Shown piece after piece: positions 1 to 7,666 of a DNA stretch of 20,500 bases; within the stretch, counting starts at the first letter, position 1; the number at the start of each line of letters is the position of its first letter. The position numbers and the translations under genes are program-made. The notes under the pieces are model-generated. The model saw only the letters and a list, made by a program, of their open reading frames with translations, did not search any database and was not told where the DNA came from. Source of the stretch: Prevotella sp. (lineage in GTDB: Bacteria > Bacteroidota > Bacteroidia > Bacteroidales > Bacteroidaceae); assembly GCA_017428805.1 (NCBI GenBank), contig JAFRQC010000003.1, positions 1 through 20,500 of the forward strand, in the 5' to 3' direction.

Positions 1-271
1 GGGCAGTATGGCTGGTGCAGAGACGGTACAGCTCTATATCAGCGACCTCGAGGCTTCTGTCGAGCGGCCCGTCAAGGAGCTGAAGGCCTTCCAGAAAGTC
101 TTCCTCCAGCCTGGCGAGACCCAGCAGGTGAGCCTCACCATCGACAAGGGGGCACTGAGCTTCTACGATGAGGCCAACAGCCAGTGGAAGGCAGAACCCG
201 GTACATTCGAGGCTCTCGTCGGCACGGCATCAGACAAGATTATCAGTCGCTGCTCATTCACATTACAATAG
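1..271 (+). CDS. GH3 beta-glucosidase, C-terminal fragment (5' end outside the window)
   Basis: The frame is open from the first bases of the window, so the gene starts upstream; about 89 codons are visible. The visible part matches the fibronectin type III-like domain that closes many glycoside hydrolase family 3 enzymes. Its marks are a GAETVQLYISD strand, a 'RPVKELKAFQKVFLQPGET' segment, an 'SFYDEA..QW.AEPGTFEALVG' segment and a final strand. The catalytic domains are not in view, so substrate and activity cannot be read. It resembles the end of the complete GH3 gene at 2357-4804 but is not identical, which suggests two GH3 paralogues flanking one regulator gene in a glycan-utilisation locus. 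A terminator-like hairpin follows at 324-366. Family assignment is strong; the function of this copy is inferred from family. Confidence 0.85.
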   Translation, partial: GSMAGAETVQLYISDLEASVERPVKELKAFQKVFLQPGETQQVSLTIDKGALSFYDEANSQWKAEPGTFEALVGTASDKIISRCSFTLQ

Positions 272-323
272 CTTTTCACGTAAATAAGCAAAAGTTTAGT
301 TAGTTTGATAATATATGTTTTTC

Positions 324-366
324 AGCAGGAACCAGACGCTGTGAAGCGGAGGCTCTTGCTTTTTTT
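324..366 (+). terminator. Rho-independent terminator after the first GH3 gene
   Basis: An outer stem AGCAGGA / TCTTGCT (one G-T pair) encloses an inner CGCT / AGCG stem with a GTGA loop, followed directly by seven T residues at 360-366. It lies 52 bp after the stop codon and separates this gene from the next promoter. Confidence 0.7.
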
Positions 367-380
367 ATGATGCGGCAGCA

Positions 381-447
381 AATTTTTCACTTTTCACTTT
401 TTAATTTTTTAGTTTTTTAATTTTTTAATTTATAATTTTATAATTTT
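381..447. repeat. AT-rich 7-8 bp tandem repeat tract
   Basis: Degenerate tandem units (TTTTCAC twice, then TTTTTAA / TTTTTTAG / TTTTTTAA variants) run with a 7-8 bp period up to the promoter of the next gene. A similar A-rich tract on the other strand lies at about 14408-14440. The function is unknown. It may act as an AT-rich upstream region for the promoter at 454-461. Confidence 0.55.
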
Positions 448-453
448 CTTTTG

Positions 454-461
454 TACCTTTG
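454..461 (+). promoter_or_regulatory. Bacteroidetes -7 box (TACCTTTG)
   Basis: TACCTTTG matches the Bacteroidetes sigma-ABfr -7 consensus TAnnTTTG and lies 20 bp before the ATG at 482. It follows an AT-rich tract and supports the chosen start of the regulator gene. No clear -33 TTTG box is visible. Confidence 0.7.
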
Positions 462-481
462 CCCACGCAAAGACGAACGGT

Positions 482-2167
482 ATGAATATAAGACTACTAC
501 TTACCTGGCTATTCATGGCTTTGGCAACCTTCTCATTCGCACAAGATCGTGCGGCCAAGAAGGATTATCAGTCGCTACTTCTCGAGATAGATCAGGCCAT
601 CGGGCAGTCCCCGGAGATCGTGGGACAGTACGAGCGGCAGATAGAGGAGACGCGCCAGCAATACCTGCATGCCCGTCAGCCTAAGGAGAAATACGAGCAG
701 GCTTTCAACCTCTACGAGCACTACAAGTCATTTATGAACGACTCCGCTCTCTATTACCTCAGCGAGGCGATGCACTGGGCTGAGAGGAATCAGGAATCAG
801 GAGTCAGGAGTCAGGAGTGGAAGGCACGGGTGGGAAACTGTTTGGCACTGAAGGCCTTCCAGTGCTCCACCGTGGGCTATTACAACGAGGCACTCGCCTT
901 CCTGAAGAGCATCGACAAACAGCAGCTCGACAGCATCGGACTGCGCCACTACTACCAGTCGCAGATGCACGTCTATGGTGAGTTGGGCTACTACTCCATC
1001 ATCCCGCCGATGAAGGAGCAGTATTTCAGGCAGCAGACCACCTGGCGCGACTCGCTCTTCGCACAGATTGACCATCAGGATCAGGATTACCTGATGTACA
1101 GGATCCAGGAACTGACGGCGCGCGACCAGTATGTGGAAGCCCGTAAGATCAGCGACCAGTGGCTGAGCCGGCTGAATCCTGACAGCCGCGACTACGCCAT
1201 CGCCTGCTATTATCGTTGGATGAGCAGCGACAACGATGATGACCGCAAATACTGGCTGGCGCAGTCGGCACTGAGCGATGTGCGCCATGCCGTGATGGAT
1301 CAGGCATCGCTCCTCTCGTTGGCAGAACTGCTGAATGCTGATGGCGACCTGGACCGCTCGTACCGCTATATCCGCTTCACGTGGGACTGCAACAATCGTT
1401 TCAACACCCGTATGCGCTCCTGGCAGATCACGCCGATACTGAATGTCATCGAGAACAACTATCAGCAGGCTGTCGAACACAATACGAAGGTGCTCCGCAT
1501 GTCGATCATCGTGGTGAGCATCCTTGCGCTGCTGGTGCTGGCAGCCCTCTTCTTCGTGCATCGCAGGAACAAGCAGTTGGCCAGTGCACGGAACGCCCTG
1601 AAGGCCTCTAACGACGAACTGGCCTCGGCAAACAGCTTGCTCGCCACACAGAAAGACGAACTCGCCACCCTGAATGGTCAATTGTCAATGGTCAATGGTC
1701 AATTAACTGAGAGCAACCGAGTGAAAGAAGAATATATCGGACGGTTCATGAGCCTCTGCTCGCAGTATATCGACAAACTCGATAACTATCGGAAGATGGT
1801 GAACAAGAAGATGAAGAACAAGGAACTGGACGATCTGTATCAGATCTCAAAGTCGACGGAATTGAAGGAGAAAGAGCTCGAGGAACTCTACGAGAACTTC
1901 GACACCGTGTTCCTCCACCTCTTCCCCAACTTCATCGATGACTTCAACGCCCTGTTGTCGCCAGAGGTGCGGGTGCAGCCGAAGGAGAACCGCCTGACTA
2001 CCGACATCCGCATCTTCGCCCTCATCCGCTTGGGCATCGAGGACTCCTCGAAGATCGCAGAATTCCTGCATTACTCCGTCAACACCATTTATAACTATCG
2101 TGCCCGCTTGAAGAACGGTGCCATCGGCAATCGTGAGACCTTCGAGAAGCGGGTGAAGGAGTTGTAA
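482..2167 (+). CDS. Membrane-anchored TPR/coiled-coil regulator, DUF6377-like
   Basis: The 561-residue protein has a signal peptide (about 1-20, ending FSFAQ), then a long helical region with TPR-like repeats. One transmembrane helix follows at about 341-362, then a coiled coil at about 363-412 and a C-terminal cytoplasmic domain. The end of that domain (ALIRLGIEDSSKIAEFLHYS, then VNTIYNYRARLK) looks like a helix-turn-helix. This order is known for Bacteroidetes DUF6377 regulators, where a periplasmic sensor part is joined to a cytoplasmic DNA-binding part, often beside carbohydrate genes. Its place between two GH3 genes suggests it controls them, which is inference. Two 7-bp tandem repeats lie inside the gene: 785-818 (residues about 102-113) and 1673-1704 (residues about 398-408, inside the coiled coil). 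Both keep the frame. The -7 box at 454-461 supports the ATG at 482. Confidence 0.82.
   Translation: MNIRLLLTWLFMALATFSFAQDRAAKKDYQSLLLEIDQAIGQSPEIVGQYERQIEETRQQYLHARQPKEKYEQAFNLYEHYKSFMNDSALYYLSEAMHWAERNQESGVRSQEWKARVGNCLALKAFQCSTVGYYNEALAFLKSIDKQQLDSIGLRHYYQSQMHVYGELGYYSIIPPMKEQYFRQQTTWRDSLFAQIDHQDQDYLMYRIQELTARDQYVEARKISDQWLSRLNPDSRDYAIACYYRWMSSDNDDDRKYWLAQSALSDVRHAVMDQASLLSLAELLNADGDLDRSYRYIRFTWDCNNRFNTRMRSWQITPILNVIENNYQQAVEHNTKVLRMSIIVVSILALLVLAALFFVHRRNKQLASARNALKASNDELASANSLLATQKDELATLNGQLSMVNGQLTESNRVKEEYIGRFMSLCSQYIDKLDNYRKMVNKKMKNKELDDLYQISKSTELKEKELEELYENFDTVFLHLFPNFIDDFNALLSPEVRVQPKENRLTTDIRIFALIRLGIEDSSKIAEFLHYSVNTIYNYRARLKNGAIGNRETFEKRVKEL
785..818 (+). repeat. CAGGA(A/G)T 7-bp tandem repeat inside the DUF6377-like gene
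   Basis: Four full copies (one CAGGAAT, three CAGGAGT) follow a partial copy at 785-790. The translated stretch NQESGVRSQEWK is low in complexity compared with its surroundings, and the frame continues after it. Gain or loss of one copy would shift the frame. Confidence 0.8.
1673..1704 (+). repeat. AAT(G/T)GTC 7-bp tandem repeat inside the coiled coil
   Basis: Four copies (AATGGTC, AATTGTC, AATGGTC, AATGGTC) plus a partial AATT. They encode NGQLSMVNGQLT, a repeated seven-residue pattern in the coiled coil of the DUF6377-like protein. The frame is kept in the sequence shown. Confidence 0.8.
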
Positions 2168-2173
2168 GTTTTT

Positions 2174-2222
2174 GTTTACAGTTTACGGTTTACAGTTTAC
2201 AGTTTACGGTTTACAGTTTACA
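2174..2222 (+). repeat. GTTTAC(A/G) 7-bp tandem repeat, seven copies
   Basis: Seven uninterrupted 7-bp units, five GTTTACA and two GTTTACG, follow the DUF6377-like stop codon and are followed by GATGATTACA. The same unit and the same 3' flank occur with four copies at 13581-13609, so this is one dispersed element, not two independent expansions. Confidence 0.9.
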
Positions 2223-2268
2223 GATGATTACATATAGAACAGATTTTAAAACAGTTATAATATGAAGA

Positions 2269-2300
2269 TTCAAATTTCAAATTTCAGAATTCTAAATTCA
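2269..2300 (+). repeat. TTCAAAT-like degenerate 7-bp tandem repeat
   Basis: TTCAAAT, TTCAAAT, TTCAGAA, TTCTAAA and a partial TTCA lie directly after a possible ATG (2262) and before the more likely ATG (2304) of the GH3 gene. They form the second of three different 7-bp tracts within about 180 bp upstream of that enzyme. Confidence 0.65.
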
Positions 2301-2303
2301 ACA

Positions 2304-2356
2304 ATGAATCGTCTGCTCTTCGGCGCAGCATTCTTCACTCTTCACTCTTCACTCTT
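2304..2356 (+). other. Out-of-frame signal-peptide coding segment of the GH3 enzyme
   Basis: From the ATG at 2304 the reading begins [18 protein letters not shown], a basic start followed by a hydrophobic core, as in a signal peptide. It then leaves the frame of the enzyme, which carries LASAQPAIP next to position 2357. The two parts meet in the three-copy TTCACTC tract (2334-2354). Four copies would give a hydrophobic stretch ending ASAQ. One copy would give [18 protein letters not shown], a typical short signal peptide. An upstream in-frame ATG at 2262 is also possible. Either the gene is in a switched-off phase or this is an error in the sequence. Confidence 0.7.
2334..2354 (+). repeat. 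TTCACTC 7-bp tandem repeat in the GH3 signal peptide
   Basis: Three perfect TTCACTC copies follow a partial TTC. Copy number decides whether the signal peptide is joined to the enzyme: 1, 4 or 7 copies are in frame, and the three copies shown are not. Confidence 0.85.
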
Positions 2357-4804
2357 TTGGCTTCCGCTCAGCCTGCTATCCCTCGTGATGCTGCCTTGGA
2401 GGCGAAGGTAGAGAAGACCCTGGCCCGTATGACGCTCGACGAGAAGATCGGACAGATGCTCGAACTGAACCTCGACGTGATGGGAAAGATGACCGTCGAG
2501 AATGCTCAGATAGACCGTGAGAAGGTGCGTTCCGTATTGCAGCAGTATGGCCGCTCTGACGCTGAGGTGAAAGAGATGCTGAAGATGACCGATCAGCAGA
2601 TTATCGATAAGCTGGGGGCCTTCCCTGTGGATATCTACAAGGGCGACACCAAGCGTGTGTGGCAACTCAACGAAACGATGCTCGACACCCTCATCTCCAA
2701 ATGGAAGGTGGGTTCCATCCTCAACGCCCCAGGCACCCGTGCTCCGAGCGTAGACCAGTGGCAGAAGTGGATCCGCCTGATTCAGGAGAAGTCGATGAAG
2801 TACCTCGGCATCCCCGACATCTACGGCCTCGACCACAACCACGGTGTCACCTACACCGCTGGCGGCACCCTCTTCCCCCAGCCCATCAACATGGGTGCCA
2901 CGTTCAACACCGATCTGGTGAAGACGGGTGCAGAGATCACAGCCTATGAGAGCCGCGCCGCCAACTGTCCGTGGGTGTATAACCCCGTGGTGGACCTGAG
3001 CCGCGACCCCCGCTGGCCTCGTGTCTATGAGAGTTTCGGCGAGGATGCCATCGTGAACGCGAAGATGGTGGCGGCCGAGATCAGAGGCTATCAGGGCGAC
3101 GACAACAACCACATCGACCGTTTCCACGTAGGTACCAGTACCAAGCACTACTTCGCCTACGGAGCCCCCTGGACAGGTAAGGATCGCACACCTGCCTACC
3201 TTTCGCCGCAGATGATCCGTGAGAAATATTTCGAGCCCTTTAAGGCCGCTGCCCTTGCCGGCACACTGACGATGATGGTTAACTCCGCCTCTGTCAACGG
3301 AGTACCCTTACACGCCAGCTATGAGTATCTGACGAAGTGGCTGAAGGAAGACCTGCAGTGGGACGGATTCCTCGTGACCGACTGGGCCGACATCAACAAC
3401 CTCTTCTCCCGTGAACACGTGGCCAAGGACAAGAAGGATGCCATCCGCATCGCCATCAATGCCGGTATCGACATGTCGATGGATCCCTACAGCGTCGAGT
3501 TCTGCATCCTGCTGAAGGAATTGGTCAACGAGGGTAAGGTGAAGATGTCGCGTATCGACGATGCCGTGCGCCGTATCCTCCGTGCCAAGTATCGCCTCGG
3601 CCTCTTCGATGAACCCAACACGGGTGGCAAGGGCTTCGAGAAGTTCGGCTCCGACGAGTTCGCCGCCGCCTCCCTCCGCGCCGCCGAAGAGTCCATCGTC
3701 CTCCTCAAAAACGAAGACAATATCCTGCCATTGGATATCACAAAGTTCAAAGTTCAAAGCTCAAAGTTCAAAGTCCTTTTGACGGGTCCCAACGCCAATC
3801 AGATGCGCTGCCTCCACGGTGGATGGAGTTACACCTGGCAGGGATCGAAGGCCGAAGACCTCTCAGACAAATACAACACCATCTACGAGGCCCTCTGCAA
3901 CAAATATGGCAAGGAGAACATCATCCTCGAGCAGGGTGTGACCTATGATGAGAACAAAGCCTACTACGACGAGAACAAGCCTGAGATCGACAAGGCTGTG
4001 GCCGCCGCTGCCCAGGCCGACATCATCATCGCCTGCATCGGTGAGAACTCGTACACCGAGACCCCAGGTAACCTCACAGACCTCTGGCTCTCTGAGAACC
4101 AGCGTAACCTCGTGAAGGCCCTTGCCAAGACGGGCAAGCCCATCATCCTTGTGCTGAACGAAGGTCGTCCGCGCCTCATCGCCGACATCGAACCCCTCGC
4201 CAAGGCCGTCATCGACATCCTCATCCCTGGCAACTATGGTGGTGATGCCCTCGCCAACCTCCTCGCCGGCGATGCGAACTTCAGTGCCAAGATGCCTTAC
4301 ACCTATCCGCGTGAGATCAACTCCTTGAACACCTACGACTATAAGGTTTCTGAGGAAGTGGGAACGATGGCTGGCGCCTACAACTATGATGCCAAGGTGT
4401 CGCTCCAGTGGCCCTTCGGCTACGGTCTCAGCTACACCACCTATGAATATTCTAATCTGAAGGTGGACAAGACCTCGTTTACGGCTGACGATATCCTCAC
4501 GGTCACTGTCGATGTGAAGAATACCGGTTCACGTGCTGGTAAGGAAGCCGTGCTCCTCTATTCCTCAGACCTCGTTGCCTCGATTGTTCCTGACAACAAG
4601 CGTCTGCGTGACTTCACGAAGATCTCCCTCGAACCCGGTGAGACCAAGACCGTCACCTTCCAGCTTCCCGCTAAGTCCCTCGCCTTCGTAGGTGCCGACG
4701 GCCGCTGGACCCTCGAAGAGGGTGACTTCCTCCTCAAGGTCGGCACCCTATCCGTCCCCGCCGCCTGCACCAAGACCAAAGTCTGGGAAACCCCGAATAT
4801 CTAA
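2357..4804 (+). CDS. GH3 family beta-glucosidase (BglX-like), signal peptide out of frame
   Basis: The open frame has 815 codons from a TTG at 2357 and covers a full GH3 enzyme: N-terminal barrel, alpha/beta domain and C-terminal fibronectin III-like domain (about 690-800). The nucleophile aspartate is in LVTDW (Asp342), and a GENSYTE motif at about 562-568 is where the GH3 general acid is expected. Enzymes of this type remove terminal beta-linked sugars, usually in the periplasm; the exact substrate cannot be read. The TTG is probably not the natural start: an ATG at 2304 begins a good signal peptide in another frame, split from the enzyme by a 7-bp repeat. A second repeat (3741-3775) inserts residues between LPLD and VLLTGPN in frame. 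A terminator follows. No TAnnTTTG box is visible just upstream, so read-through from the regulator is possible. Confidence 0.88.
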   Translation: MASAQPAIPRDAALEAKVEKTLARMTLDEKIGQMLELNLDVMGKMTVENAQIDREKVRSVLQQYGRSDAEVKEMLKMTDQQIIDKLGAFPVDIYKGDTKRVWQLNETMLDTLISKWKVGSILNAPGTRAPSVDQWQKWIRLIQEKSMKYLGIPDIYGLDHNHGVTYTAGGTLFPQPINMGATFNTDLVKTGAEITAYESRAANCPWVYNPVVDLSRDPRWPRVYESFGEDAIVNAKMVAAEIRGYQGDDNNHIDRFHVGTSTKHYFAYGAPWTGKDRTPAYLSPQMIREKYFEPFKAAALAGTLTMMVNSASVNGVPLHASYEYLTKWLKEDLQWDGFLVTDWADINNLFSREHVAKDKKDAIRIAINAGIDMSMDPYSVEFCILLKELVNEGKVKMSRIDDAVRRILRAKYRLGLFDEPNTGGKGFEKFGSDEFAAASLRAAEESIVLLKNEDNILPLDITKFKVQSSKFKVLLTGPNANQMRCLHGGWSYTWQGSKAEDLSDKYNTIYEALCNKYGKENIILEQGVTYDENKAYYDENKPEIDKAVAAAAQADIIIACIGENSYTETPGNLTDLWLSENQRNLVKALAKTGKPIILVLNEGRPRLIADIEPLAKAVIDILIPGNYGGDALANLLAGDANFSAKMPYTYPREINSLNTYDYKVSEEVGTMAGAYNYDAKVSLQWPFGYGLSYTTYEYSNLKVDKTSFTADDILTVTVDVKNTGSRAGKEAVLLYSSDLVASIVPDNKRLRDFTKISLEPGETKTVTFQLPAKSLAFVGADGRWTLEEGDFLLKVGTLSVPAACTKTKVWETPNI
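3741..3775 (+). repeat. CAAAG(T/C)(T/C) 7-bp tandem repeat inside the GH3 gene
   Basis: Five copies (CAAAGTT, CAAAGTT, CAAAGCT, CAAAGTT, CAAAGTC) encode [13 protein letters not shown]3 relatives normally run directly from the LPL strand into the VLLTGPN strand, so about seven residues look inserted (three extra copies, 21 bp, frame kept). Confidence 0.85.
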
Positions 4805-4834
4805 GTCCTTTCATTTACAACCTATCATAAGTAA

Positions 4835-4867
4835 AGAGGGTGTGCCAATCATTTTGACACACCCTCT
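4835..4867. terminator. Hairpin terminator between converging GH3 and nuclease-like genes
   Basis: A perfect 10-bp stem, AGAGGGTGTG / CACACCCTCT, with a 13-base loop lies between two convergent genes. Neither side has a long T run, but the loop and flanks are AT-rich. It could end transcripts from both sides. Confidence 0.65.
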
Positions 4868-4927
4868 ATGATATTATGTATAAGAGATGCAGGAAATGTA
4901 GTTCTTAGGGGATAATCATCGTCATTT

Positions 4928-5527
4928 CTATCTTGCCATCGCAATAATATGCTCATGCGAAACGACCATCAGGTTATTGTCCGTGAAGATATCCACCCCA
5001 TATTTGTCCTTGAAATCCAGCAACAATTCTGGTTGTGCCATAAATGAACTAAATGGAATCAGATCGTCATGTTCTGGCAAAGACACAACCCATGCGCACC
5101 TGTATTCTCCTTGTGTAAAAACATGCTTCTTATCCCTTAGATGCAAGTATGTAGACTCCATCTGACCGAAGGCTTTTTCCAAATTACGTTGTACGGCTTG
5201 CTGAGAACCACCACAATATTTCAGCTCAGCCAACAGTAGCCAACCTTTCTTGCTCGCCTTGTCCGAGACTAGCATACATTCACAGTTTGAAACAATAGTT
5301 CCATCCCCAGATTTGAACACATCAAGGTTCTTCTCGAAATTCACGCCCATCATGGGAATATGCACAGGGTTATGAATGTGAAGACTGGATATCAAAGCTA
5401 TTGGCATATTCGAAATCACTACACCATGATAACCGCAATCTGGATGCGATTTCACATATTCCGTATAGTCGCCAATATATACCTCCGACTCATATCGAGT
5501 TGTCTGGCCAAACACCTCCAGCATCAT
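4928..5527 (-). CDS. Hypothetical protein with PD-(D/E)XK-like motif, partner of the adjacent ATPase
   Basis: The product has 199 residues, with no signal peptide or membrane helix. I do not recognise a named family. Residues 80-103 read as a beta hairpin ending in LLLAELKYC. The Glu101-x-Lys103 pair, an acidic residue upstream (Glu83 or Asp89) and a following Q-rich helix (QQAVQRNLEKAFGQ) fit the core of PD-(D/E)XK nucleases. This is pattern reading, not proof. The gene starts nine bases after the stop of the ATPase gene, so the two are almost certainly co-transcribed and probably act together. The start ATGATG at 5527 is preceded by GAGGGA, a possible ribosome binding site. By analogy with known ATPase-nuclease pairs, a role in phage defence is plausible but inferred. 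Confidence 0.72.
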   Translation of the reverse strand: MMLEVFGQTTRYESEVYIGDYTEYVKSHPDCGYHGVVISNMPIALISSLHIHNPVHIPMMGVNFEKNLDVFKSGDGTIVSNCECMLVSDKASKKGWLLLAELKYCGGSQQAVQRNLEKAFGQMESTYLHLRDKKHVFTQGEYRCAWVVSLPEHDDLIPFSSFMAQPELLLDFKDKYGVDIFTDNNLMVVSHEHIIAMAR

Positions 5528-5536
5528 TCCCTCAAC

Positions 5537-6778
5537 CTAATCTTTGAAAACCAACAGATTACTGAAGTCTCTCATCACATCCTTCATCACATTGTTGAAG
5601 TAGTTCTGTCGGATGAGTCCATCTTTATCCTGAATAGTGCCATCCTCTTTCCCTGTTTCGTATGTTTTCAGTATGCCGTTCTCTATCTCCCATACAGCCA
5701 CATCGCCTGGTGCAATCTCTACATTGGCACATGCGACATGCAACTCACTCCCCATAGGAATGTCACTCTTGACAATATTCGCCAACAGGCAGTTGTTCAG
5801 TGCGTACAGGATATATGGACTATGCGTAGTAATGACTGCCCTGTGGTTCTTGCCGTGATTCAGGCAGCTCAACAGATGATACATCAAGTCACACTGTGTG
5901 TTCGGGAAAAGATTCTGTTCAGGTTCCTCTACGATGAATTGTGTGTGGGTGTACAACTTGCCTTGCAGGAACCCCTTGATGCGGTCTATCAATTTTTGTT
6001 CCATATCCCCTGTTGCTTCACTCGATACATGCGACAAAATTTCCCTCATCTGTTCGTTCTCTGCTGGGGAGAAAGGCTTGTTCTCCTCATAGATGGTCGA
6101 TGACAGATAACTCAGCAGTGCCATTAGTGGCACTACCGACTGGAATCCGCTGCTAGACTGACTTAGCCTCAACTTCTGCCCGTCCACCACCACGATGTCA
6201 CTGTCCGTCTTGTTGCTATAGTAATATGATATGCCAAGCATCTCTATCTTCAGAGGTTTCTGTTCTGTATAAGCACGCTTGGCAGCAAACCAATCGTTTA
6301 CAAAACTCTGCAGCGAATCATCCTGCTCAGCATATTTCTGCAGATTAGGAACCACCGATACAAAATTGCGCTCGGCGGGTATGTATATTACTTTGGGATT
6401 GACACTCCTCTGTACCTTGTGGAAGATATATTCATCTTCATGGAAGTGAGATGTGTTGTAGTCGTCAGAATTCCATTGGAGAGGCAATGGTTCTGGGAAG
6501 TGGTAAAAGAAGGCCACATCTTCGCCGATATATGCCAACTCCGAATCCCTGCGGAAATAACCTTCCATACGGTGATAATTAGTCAGCAATGGCACAAGCC
6601 CTTTCGCCTCAGCTTTTCCGGTAGCATCACTATCCTTCTCTAACCAAGAGCAGAAACTGATAATTTTGGCCAACGTGCTCTTTCCACATCCCTGAGGACC
6701 CATGAACACGTTCACCTTTTTCAGATCCAATACAATGTCTTTTATCGGACCGATATTCCTAACAATAAGCCTTGCCAT
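5537..6778 (-). CDS. ABC-type AAA ATPase (AAA_21/OLD-like), candidate defence ATPase
   Basis: A 413-residue cytosolic ATPase. It shows a Walker A GPQGCGKST (27-35), a YIPAERNF segment (about 132-139), an ABC-signature-like SQSSSGFQS (206-214), a Walker B FIVEEPEQNLFP (281-292) and an H-loop ITTHSPYIL (His319). This set defines the ABC/AAA_21 ATPases found in OLD-like, SMC-like and many defence systems. There is no TOPRIM domain fused to it; the partner encoded next may supply the nuclease. The start at 6778 (MARLIVRN) is chosen because the ATPase fold begins there. The frame is open further upstream to 6892, but a TATTTTTG promoter box at 6805-6812 lies inside that extension. The gene follows an UpxY-like gene with a 113-bp gap. 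Confidence 0.85.
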   Translation of the reverse strand: MARLIVRNIGPIKDIVLDLKKVNVFMGPQGCGKSTLAKIISFCSWLEKDSDATGKAEAKGLVPLLTNYHRMEGYFRRDSELAYIGEDVAFFYHFPEPLPLQWNSDDYNTSHFHEDEYIFHKVQRSVNPKVIYIPAERNFVSVVPNLQKYAEQDDSLQSFVNDWFAAKRAYTEQKPLKIEMLGISYYYSNKTDSDIVVVDGQKLRLSQSSSGFQSVVPLMALLSYLSSTIYEENKPFSPAENEQMREILSHVSSEATGDMEQKLIDRIKGFLQGKLYTHTQFIVEEPEQNLFPNTQCDLMYHLLSCLNHGKNHRAVITTHSPYILYALNNCLLANIVKSDIPMGSELHVACANVEIAPGDVAVWEIENGILKTYETGKEDGTIQDKDGLIRQNYFNNVMKDVMRDFSNLLVFKD

Positions 6779-6804
6779 AATTATACATCCTATTTTGAAT
6801 GCTG

Positions 6805-6812
6805 CAAAAATA
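6805..6812 (-). promoter_or_regulatory. Bacteroidetes -7 box (TATTTTTG) for the ATPase-nuclease pair
   Basis: On the - strand TATTTTTG fits TAnnTTTG and lies 26 bp before the ATG at 6778. A TTGTG about 20 bp further upstream could serve as the -33 box. It suggests the pair has its own promoter in addition to any read-through from the UpxY-like gene. Confidence 0.55.
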
Positions 6813-6891
6813 CAATTAATATTTGAATCTATCACAATTTTGAGGAGAAAATCTGTATTATTAGCATTAATTTGCTCATAACCCTTAACCA

Positions 6892-7488
6892 TTATTCTCC
6901 AACCTCTCTCAACAGCCCCGCCGGCACAAACGCAATTGCCACACTGGCAATTCCCTCCAAATCTACCACGACCCTCTTACACCTCTTCACGCGCCTGACT
7001 ACGCCCGTCACGCCCTCAAACGCACCGCCCATAATTTCCACACGCTTCCCTTCCTTCCCAACGACCGTCTCCTCATCCAGAAACATCACACTGTCGTCAG
7101 TCCTGGAGGCCACACGCATAAAGTTCTCCATCTGTCTATCGGCTACCGTCATGATGGTGTGCGCCTTCTGAGCGGTTTGGTCAAGCATATATCGCAATGG
7201 ATGCAACACTTCATTCGACGACTTCAGGTGGCTGATTCGTTCCTGCGTAGAGCGGACGAAAATGAGATTGTTGATTGCCGGCACCAACTCACGATGGGGA
7301 TTATCCGTATCATCATCCATCAATTTGTACGTCATGGGTACAAAGTTCTCAATCTCCAGTCGGTCGAGCTCAGCCTTCACCTTGAGTTCTCGTGAGTAAG
7401 TCACTCTCATCGGGAACCAAACCTTGGGGTCACCACACATCGTTGTGTCGTGCTTCAGACATCTTCCTTCATTATTTGCTGTCATCAT
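6892..7488 (-). CDS. UpxY/NusG-like transcription antiterminator
   Basis: A NusG paralogue of about 198 residues. An NGN-type start (VWFPMRVTYSRELKVKAELD, then RLEIENFVPM) is followed by a KOW-type end (VEIMGGAFEGVTGVVRRVK). In Bacteroidales, UpxY proteins bind RNA polymerase and let it read through long operons, usually capsule loci, guided by the 5' leader. No capsule gene lies in this window; downstream are the ATPase and nuclease-like genes. The frame is open to 7572, but a TATATTTG box at 7562-7569 puts the transcript start near 7556. The start is therefore the ATG at 7488 (MMTANNEG) or the one at 7440. The leader between about 7489 and 7556 may carry the recognition element. Family is confident; the target operon is inferred. 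Confidence 0.82.
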   Translation of the reverse strand: MMTANNEGRCLKHDTTMCGDPKVWFPMRVTYSRELKVKAELDRLEIENFVPMTYKLMDDDTDNPHRELVPAINNLIFVRSTQERISHLKSSNEVLHPLRYMLDQTAQKAHTIMTVADRQMENFMRVASRTDDSVMFLDEETVVGKEGKRVEIMGGAFEGVTGVVRRVKRCKRVVVDLEGIASVAIAFVPAGLLREVGE

Positions 7489-7561
7489 ATCCCTCTGATT
7501 TTCAGTCGTTTTATGACTCCAACTAGGGCCCTGAAGATTAACGGAGCCCCACTTTCTGTTG

Positions 7562-7569
7562 CAAATATA
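7562..7569 (-). promoter_or_regulatory. Bacteroidetes -7 box (TATATTTG) for the UpxY-like gene
   Basis: On the - strand TATATTTG fits TAnnTTTG and lies 73 bp before the ATG at 7488. It rules against a start at 7572 and gives a leader of about 70 bases, as is usual for antiterminator genes of this family. Confidence 0.6.
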
Positions 7570-7666
7570 CAAATATTATTTCAAATCCGCCACAGTTTTG
7601 TCGATTTTTTTAAGTAAGCGACAATAGTGTGAGGAAACTACTATTTTGAGATTGTCACCCAGATCA

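Noticed and set aside
797..1681. Long open frame (294 codons) on the - strand, antisense to the DUF6377-like gene
   Set aside because: It overlaps a well-supported gene, has no family-like sequence, and its composition mirrors the codon pattern of the opposite strand.
2223..2262. Promoter for the second GH3 gene
   Set aside because: No TAnnTTTG box is found between the regulator stop and the ATGs at 2262 and 2304. TATAGAAC is too far from the consensus.
2342..3757. Open frames on the - strand antisense to the GH3 gene
   Set aside because: The GH3 motifs on the + strand are unmistakable. The antisense products are His/Val/Leu-rich as expected for mirror frames, and no promoter supports them.
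5360..6103. Open frame of 247 codons on the + strand across the ATPase and nuclease-like genes
   Set aside because: It runs opposite to the ATPase with its intact Walker B and H-loop and shows no recognisable domain.
7623..7645. AATAGT / ACTATT hairpin after the DUF2971 gene as a terminator
   Set aside because: The stem is only six base pairs and no T run follows on the - strand, so the support is too weak.
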